In this document: positions 60,619 through 64,000 of the stretch, piece after piece
Layout of the letters: every line of letters starts with the position of its first letter
Numbering within the stretch: the stretch's first letter is position 1
NCBI GenBank assembly: GCA_040401595.1
Contig: JBBAOE010000013.1
Span: 52,262 to 116,261 of the forward strand
DNA from: RFPW01 sp040401595
GTDB taxonomy: Bacteria; Pseudomonadota; Gammaproteobacteria; Burkholderiales; Burkholderiaceae_E
Direction: 5' to 3'
DNA length: 64,000 nt
Position numbers and translations under genes: made by a program
Notes under the pieces: model-generated
The model's database searches: none
Told to the model about the DNA's origin: nothing
What the model saw: the letters and a program-made list of their open reading frames with translations, nothing else

Positions 60619-61707
60619 TTACTCAATGACTGCCACCGACTTCACTTGTGCCCAGATGTCATCACCGATGTTCAGGTTCAAGCTGCTGATCGATTTCCTG
60701 GTCACGCGGGCCAGCAGGATGGACTCACCACAGCGAATCCGGACCAGGGCCTGTGAGGGATGAACGTCATCTGCAATGGTGTCAATTTGACCCTTAAGAT
60801 GGTTCTGAATGCTGGTGTCGTGCATCGCGTGGGTGGTGATGCTGAGGTCCCTCGCCAGAACCCGAAGCCGAACCGGTTGACCAACGGCAATCTCGTTGTC
60901 TCGCACCCAGAGATGACCACCGGGAAACGCCACTTGTGACAGGTGCCAATGCGTATCTCGCTGTACCACCTTGCCGCGAAGCAACACCCCAGCATCTTCT
61001 CCAACGATGACGGGGCTTTCGACTCTGGACAGTACTTCCTGCACAGGTCCAGAAGCCATGATGGAACCACTGACAAGCATCACCAGATGATCTGCAAGTC
61101 TTGCTACTTCATCCGCTGAATGAGTGACATACAGCATCGGAATGCGCAACTCGTCGCGCATTCGTTCAAGCCACGGAAGAATTTCCTGACGGCGTGCAAA
61201 ATCAAGTGCTGCCAAGGGTTCATCGAGCAGTAAGAGTCGGGGTTGCGTGGCCAGGGCTCTGGCAATGGCAACCCGCTGTCGTTCGCCGCCCGACAGACTG
61301 GCGGGATGACGATGCATCAGGTGGCCGATTCCGAGGAGTTCGACGGCTCGGGTCAGTGCCTCAGGGCCCCCGGGCTTCCTAGATCTGTTGAGCCCGAATG
61401 TTAGATTTTTTTGAACGTTCAAGTGTTCGAACAGACTGGCCTCTTGAAACACAAACCCGAGGTCTCTCTGCCACGTCGGGACACAGATTGCACGGGCGTC
61501 GTCCTGCCAGAGATCTCGACCAATGCGCACCAGCGCATGGGTGGGGCGTTCGAGCCCCGCGACACATCGCAACAAGCTTGTCTTGCCCGAACCCGATGCG
61601 CCAAAGAGGACGGTGATTCCATTGGACGGCAGATCCAGGTCGACGTTCAGTTGAAAGTTACTGCGAGTCAAGTTCAGCCGGATACGCAGGCCATCGCCCG
61701 TGGTCAT
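60619..61707 (-). CDS. modC: Molybdate ABC transporter ATP-binding protein ModC
   Basis: A 362-residue ATPase. Walker A 'LFGASGSGKTSLLRCVAG' near residue 34, signature 'ASLSGGERQRVAIARALA' near 136, Walker B 'RLLLLDEPLAALDFARR' near 158. A C-terminal Mop/TOBE domain ('LNLNIGDDIWAQVKSVAVIE' at the end) is specific for ModC. It overlaps modB by 4 bases and ends the modABC operon. Confidence 0.96.
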   Translation of the reverse strand: MTTGDGLRIRLNLTRSNFQLNVDLDLPSNGITVLFGASGSGKTSLLRCVAGLERPTHALVRIGRDLWQDDARAICVPTWQRDLGFVFQEASLFEHLNVQKNLTFGLNRSRKPGGPEALTRAVELLGIGHLMHRHPASLSGGERQRVAIARALATQPRLLLLDEPLAALDFARRQEILPWLERMRDELRIPMLYVTHSADEVARLADHLVMLVSGSIMASGPVQEVLSRVESPVIVGEDAGVLLRGKVVQRDTHWHLSQVAFPGGHLWVRDNEIAVGQPVRLRVLARDLSITTHAMHDTSIQNHLKGQIDTIADDVHPSQALVRIRCGESILLARVTRKSISSLNLNIGDDIWAQVKSVAVIE

Positions 61708-62387
61708 GGCAGCACATGCCCAACGCGTTTACGGATCATCGACAAACCCAGCAACACGGTAAACGAGAACACCAACATGCCACCCGCCAGCCAATGCGCC
61801 TGGGCATACTCCATGGCTTCAACGTGGCCGTAGATCTGGGTAGACACCACGCGTGTCTTGCCTGGGATGTTGCCACCGATCATCAGAACGACACCAAACT
61901 CACCAACGGTGTGGGAAAAACTCAAGATGGCCGCCGTGATCAGTCCGGGACGTGCCAGCGGCAGAGCCACTGAGAAAAAAGCGTCGATCGGCCGTGCACG
62001 CAGTGTGAACGCCACCTCCATCGGCCTGACCCCCAGGGACTCAAACGCGTTTTGAATGGGTTGCACGGCAAACGGGAGGGAGAAGATCACCGATCCGATC
62101 AGAAGTCCTGTGAATGTGAACGACAGAACGCCCCAGCCAAATGCCTGGGTGAGTTGCCCAAGCGGTCCGTGCGGCCCCATGGCCACCAAGAGGTAGAAGC
62201 CCAGAACAGAGGGTGGCAGTACCAGTGGCAATGTCGCCAGCGCGCTGATGGGCGCTCGCCATTTGGACTGCGTTTGCGATAACCACCACGCGAGTGGCGT
62301 GGCAAGGATCAACAAAATGAGCGTGGCAAATGCCGCCAGCTCAAGGGTCAGATAAATCGCTTCCCATGCCTCTCGGGGGATCATCAT
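61704..62387 (-). CDS. modB: Molybdate ABC transporter permease ModB
   Basis: A 227-residue permease with about five helices. 'LATLPLVLPPSVLGFYLLVAMG' region (near residue 50) and the EAA loop 'EVAFTLRARPIDAFFSVALPL' near 125 with 'SFSHTVGEFGVVLMIGGNIP' are ModB hallmarks. It overlaps modA and modC by 4 bases each. Confidence 0.95.
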   Translation of the reverse strand: MMIPREAWEAIYLTLELAAFATLILLILATPLAWWLSQTQSKWRAPISALATLPLVLPPSVLGFYLLVAMGPHGPLGQLTQAFGWGVLSFTFTGLLIGSVIFSLPFAVQPIQNAFESLGVRPMEVAFTLRARPIDAFFSVALPLARPGLITAAILSFSHTVGEFGVVLMIGGNIPGKTRVVSTQIYGHVEAMEYAQAHWLAGGMLVFSFTVLLGLSMIRKRVGHVLP

Positions 62388-63127
62388 TCGTATCCGTATG
62401 AGCGTATGACCAACCTGGAACGGTTACTCTGCAAAAAATTCATCAGTGCTGTGGCTGCTGGGTTGTCTTTGCCCTTGACCAGTAGGAGGGCGTCTTGCCG
62501 TATTGGCGCATGTAGGCTGGACGGAACAATCCACGCTGACCCTTGCGCGATCGTGCCGTTCGTCATCACCTGAGACAACGCGACAAACCCCAATTGGGCG
62601 TTCTCGGTGGCGACGAACTGGAAGGCCTGTGCGATGTTCTCGCCTTGAACGAACTTCGGCTGAAGCGCCTGCAGAACACCCAGCTGTGTCATCGTCTCTA
62701 AGGACGCCGCGCCATACGGTGCGAGTTTCGGATTGGCGACCGCGATGCGCTGAAATTGGCCGCTACGAAGAATTTCGCCCTTGTCATCGACAAACCCAGG
62801 CTGCTTGCTCCACAGAACCAGTTTGCCGATTGCGTAGGTAAACCGGCTAGCGGCAACACCTAAGCCTTCTTTCTCGATCTTGATCGGCGTCTCGTCGTCA
62901 GCCGCAAGCAGGATTTGGAAAGGCGCGCCGTTGCGAATTTGGGCGTAGAAGTTACCGGTCGAACCAAAGGATAGAATGGCTTGATGCCCGGTCTCCTGCT
63001 CAAAGGTCTGCGCGATCTTTCGCATGGGCGCGGTGAAGTTTGCTGCAACGGCGACGCTGACTTCAGCGGCTTGCACCTGAATGATCAGGCCAAGAAACGC
63101 GGCAAGACAGACGAGGTTTCTGGACAT
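62384..63127 (-). CDS. modA: Molybdate-binding periplasmic protein ModA
   Basis: A 247-residue exported binding protein. The leader 'LVCLAAFLGLIIQVQA' precedes 'AEVSVAVAANFTAPMRKIAQ', and 'ILSFGSTGNFYAQIRNGAPF' with 'ILLAADDETPIKIEKEGLG' are oxyanion-binding blocks. Captures molybdate (or tungstate) in the periplasm. First gene of modABC; the ModE-type palindrome lies about 42 bases before its start. Confidence 0.95.
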   Translation of the reverse strand: MSRNLVCLAAFLGLIIQVQAAEVSVAVAANFTAPMRKIAQTFEQETGHQAILSFGSTGNFYAQIRNGAPFQILLAADDETPIKIEKEGLGVAASRFTYAIGKLVLWSKQPGFVDDKGEILRSGQFQRIAVANPKLAPYGAASLETMTQLGVLQALQPKFVQGENIAQAFQFVATENAQLGFVALSQVMTNGTIAQGSAWIVPSSLHAPIRQDALLLVKGKDNPAATALMNFLQSNRSRLVIRSYGYE

Positions 63128-63168
63128 TCGAACGCGCGCTGTTCAAAATTAGAATACCGATCGTAGCA

Positions 63169-63193
63169 TCGCTATTCCATTTTGGTATAGCGA
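63169..63193. promoter_or_regulatory. ModE-type operator palindrome between modA and modE
   Basis: TCGCTAT (63169-63175) and ATAGCGA (63187-63193) form a perfect inverted repeat with an 11-base centre. This closely resembles the E. coli ModE site (ATCGCTATATA-N6-TATATAACGAT). It is placed between the divergent modA and modE starts and can control both. Confidence 0.8.
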
Positions 63194-63216
63194 ATTGACC
63201 CTGCCGACTCGACAAG

Positions 63217-63984
63217 ATGAACAAAAGCGCATTGCAGTTCGCTCAGGCATTCGGGCACGAGGCGACGGACAAGCGGCTCGACATCCTCAAGCGCATTGGC
63301 GAGGTCGGGTCAATATCCGAAGCGGCACGCGGCGCTCAAGTCAGCTACAAGGGGGCATGGCAAGCCCTGGAGACCCTCAGTCATCTCGCAGGGGCACCCC
63401 TGGTGGAGAAAGCGGTCGGGGGCAGTGGCGGCGGCGGCGCCCGCTTGACGCAAGCCGGTCTGCAACTGCTGGAAGCAGCTGAACTGCTTCACCAGGCAAG
63501 GGCTAACGTGCTTGCTACGCTGGAAACCCGCATGGGAAAAACCTTGAATGTACCGGGTCTCGTTGGGCTTGGTCTGCGGACCAGCATGCGCAATCAGTTG
63601 CCCTGTCGGATCAAGGCCATCCAGCGGGACGCGGGGACCGCACGCGTACTGCTTGAACTCCCCAATGGGACAGTCCTGATTTCAAGAATCACCAACGAAA
63701 GCGCAGAACTCCTGGGCCTGAACGTTGGTATGTCAGCGTTGGCGCTCTGCAAGGCAACAGCCGTTCATATTGGGATCGGTCTCCACGGGGCCGAGAGTTT
63801 GAACCTGATCGAGGGCGAAGTCTTAAGCGCCCCCTCGTCTCTCGATAGCGGCGAGGCCTCCATTGCACTGATGCCTGGGCTCCAGCTGACAGGCTTTGCC
63901 CTGGCAGGCCAAAGCCTGTCAGCAGGGCAATCTGTCGTGGCTGCCGTCGATGAGTCTGCGCTCGTGATTGCGATTCCGGGTTGA
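63217..63984 (+). CDS. modE: Molybdate-responsive regulator ModE
   Basis: A 255-residue regulator. The N-terminal winged helix covers about residues 15-105 ('RLDILKRIGEVGSISEAARGA', then 'VSYKGAWQALETLS'), and two Mop/TOBE molybdate-binding modules follow ('RTSMRNQLPCRIKAIQRDAG' and 'NLIEGEVLSAPSSLDSGEAS'). With molybdate bound it represses modABC. Divergent from modA with the palindrome between them. No strong ribosome site precedes the ATG. Confidence 0.93.
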   Translation: MNKSALQFAQAFGHEATDKRLDILKRIGEVGSISEAARGAQVSYKGAWQALETLSHLAGAPLVEKAVGGSGGGGARLTQAGLQLLEAAELLHQARANVLATLETRMGKTLNVPGLVGLGLRTSMRNQLPCRIKAIQRDAGTARVLLELPNGTVLISRITNESAELLGLNVGMSALALCKATAVHIGIGLHGAESLNLIEGEVLSAPSSLDSGEASIALMPGLQLTGFALAGQSLSAGQSVVAAVDESALVIAIPG

Positions 63985-64000
63985 CCAGGCAGTCGCAAAG

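Noticed and set aside
1..64000. CRISPR arrays, tRNA or rRNA genes, prophage or transposase genes
   Set aside because: No regularly spaced repeats, no cloverleaf sequence and no recombinase or transposase motif were noticed on either strand.

Overview
The window reads as a high-GC beta-proteobacterial chromosome segment, most likely Burkholderiales or Rhodocyclales. The grounds are an aerobic benzoyl-CoA (box) pathway with a BoxR regulator, a Fds/Fdh1-type formate dehydrogenase, TonB receptors, and RND and Mod systems. Genes are dense and many overlap by 1-14 bases. It is a draft scaffold: 100 N at 51723-51822 are flanked by an identical 55-bp sequence, so the left and right parts are probably overlapping contigs. 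No tRNA, rRNA, CRISPR array or intact insertion sequence was seen.

Left part (1-17 kb): a 5'-truncated HCCA-isomerase-like gene; a nitronate-monooxygenase-like gene; a lipocalin-like protein; an RND efflux pair (adaptor and HAE-type pump); glutathione S-transferase and gamma-glutamyltransferase; a double-domain M16 peptidase; and a three-gene unit (carboxymuconolactone-decarboxylase-like, beta-hydroxyacid dehydrogenase, MBL-fold lactonase-like). A TPP riboswitch (14263-14388) then leads into a thiamin-uptake operon: TonB receptor, PnuT and a NadR-like kinase.

18-21.5 kb: an unusual secretome patch. A small lipoprotein and an unrecognised secreted protein are divergent from a 709-aa Ser/Thr-rich exported protein with a C-terminal YHYH domain. 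The upstream spacer is AT-rich.

21.5-44 kb: an aromatic-degradation island. On the minus strand, boxR, boxC, boxB, boxA, enoyl-CoA hydratase, paaH, a MaoC hydratase, a fused NuoE-NuoF formate dehydrogenase subunit and the molybdopterin formate dehydrogenase form a near-continuous series. On the plus strand, benzoate-CoA ligase, an alpha/beta hydrolase, a branched-chain-type ABC importer and a fumarate-reductase-like flavoprotein with a one-domain 2Fe-2S partner follow. Known pathway logic joins these parts: the importer brings in the aromatic acid, the ligase makes benzoyl-CoA, BoxAB epoxidises it, BoxC opens the ring and releases formate, the formate dehydrogenase can oxidise that formate to CO2 with NADH formation, and the hydratase and dehydrogenase enzymes continue beta-oxidation. 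Three copies of TGCA-N6-TGC(T/C) sit at the two box promoter regions and are proposed BoxR operators. No BoxD aldehyde dehydrogenase or thiolase is in the window.

44-51.5 kb: a small MscS channel, an orphan periplasmic solute-binding protein, and a probable copper-acquisition operon (DUF2946 protein, TonB receptor, YcnI-like protein, PCuAC chaperone) translationally coupled to a MATE exporter.

51.5-64 kb: a VOC protein interrupted by the artificial gap, SppA, a start-less remnant of a Kef-type RCK domain, a CzcCBA-like heavy-metal RND operon, and modABC divergent from modE with a clear ModE-type palindrome between them.
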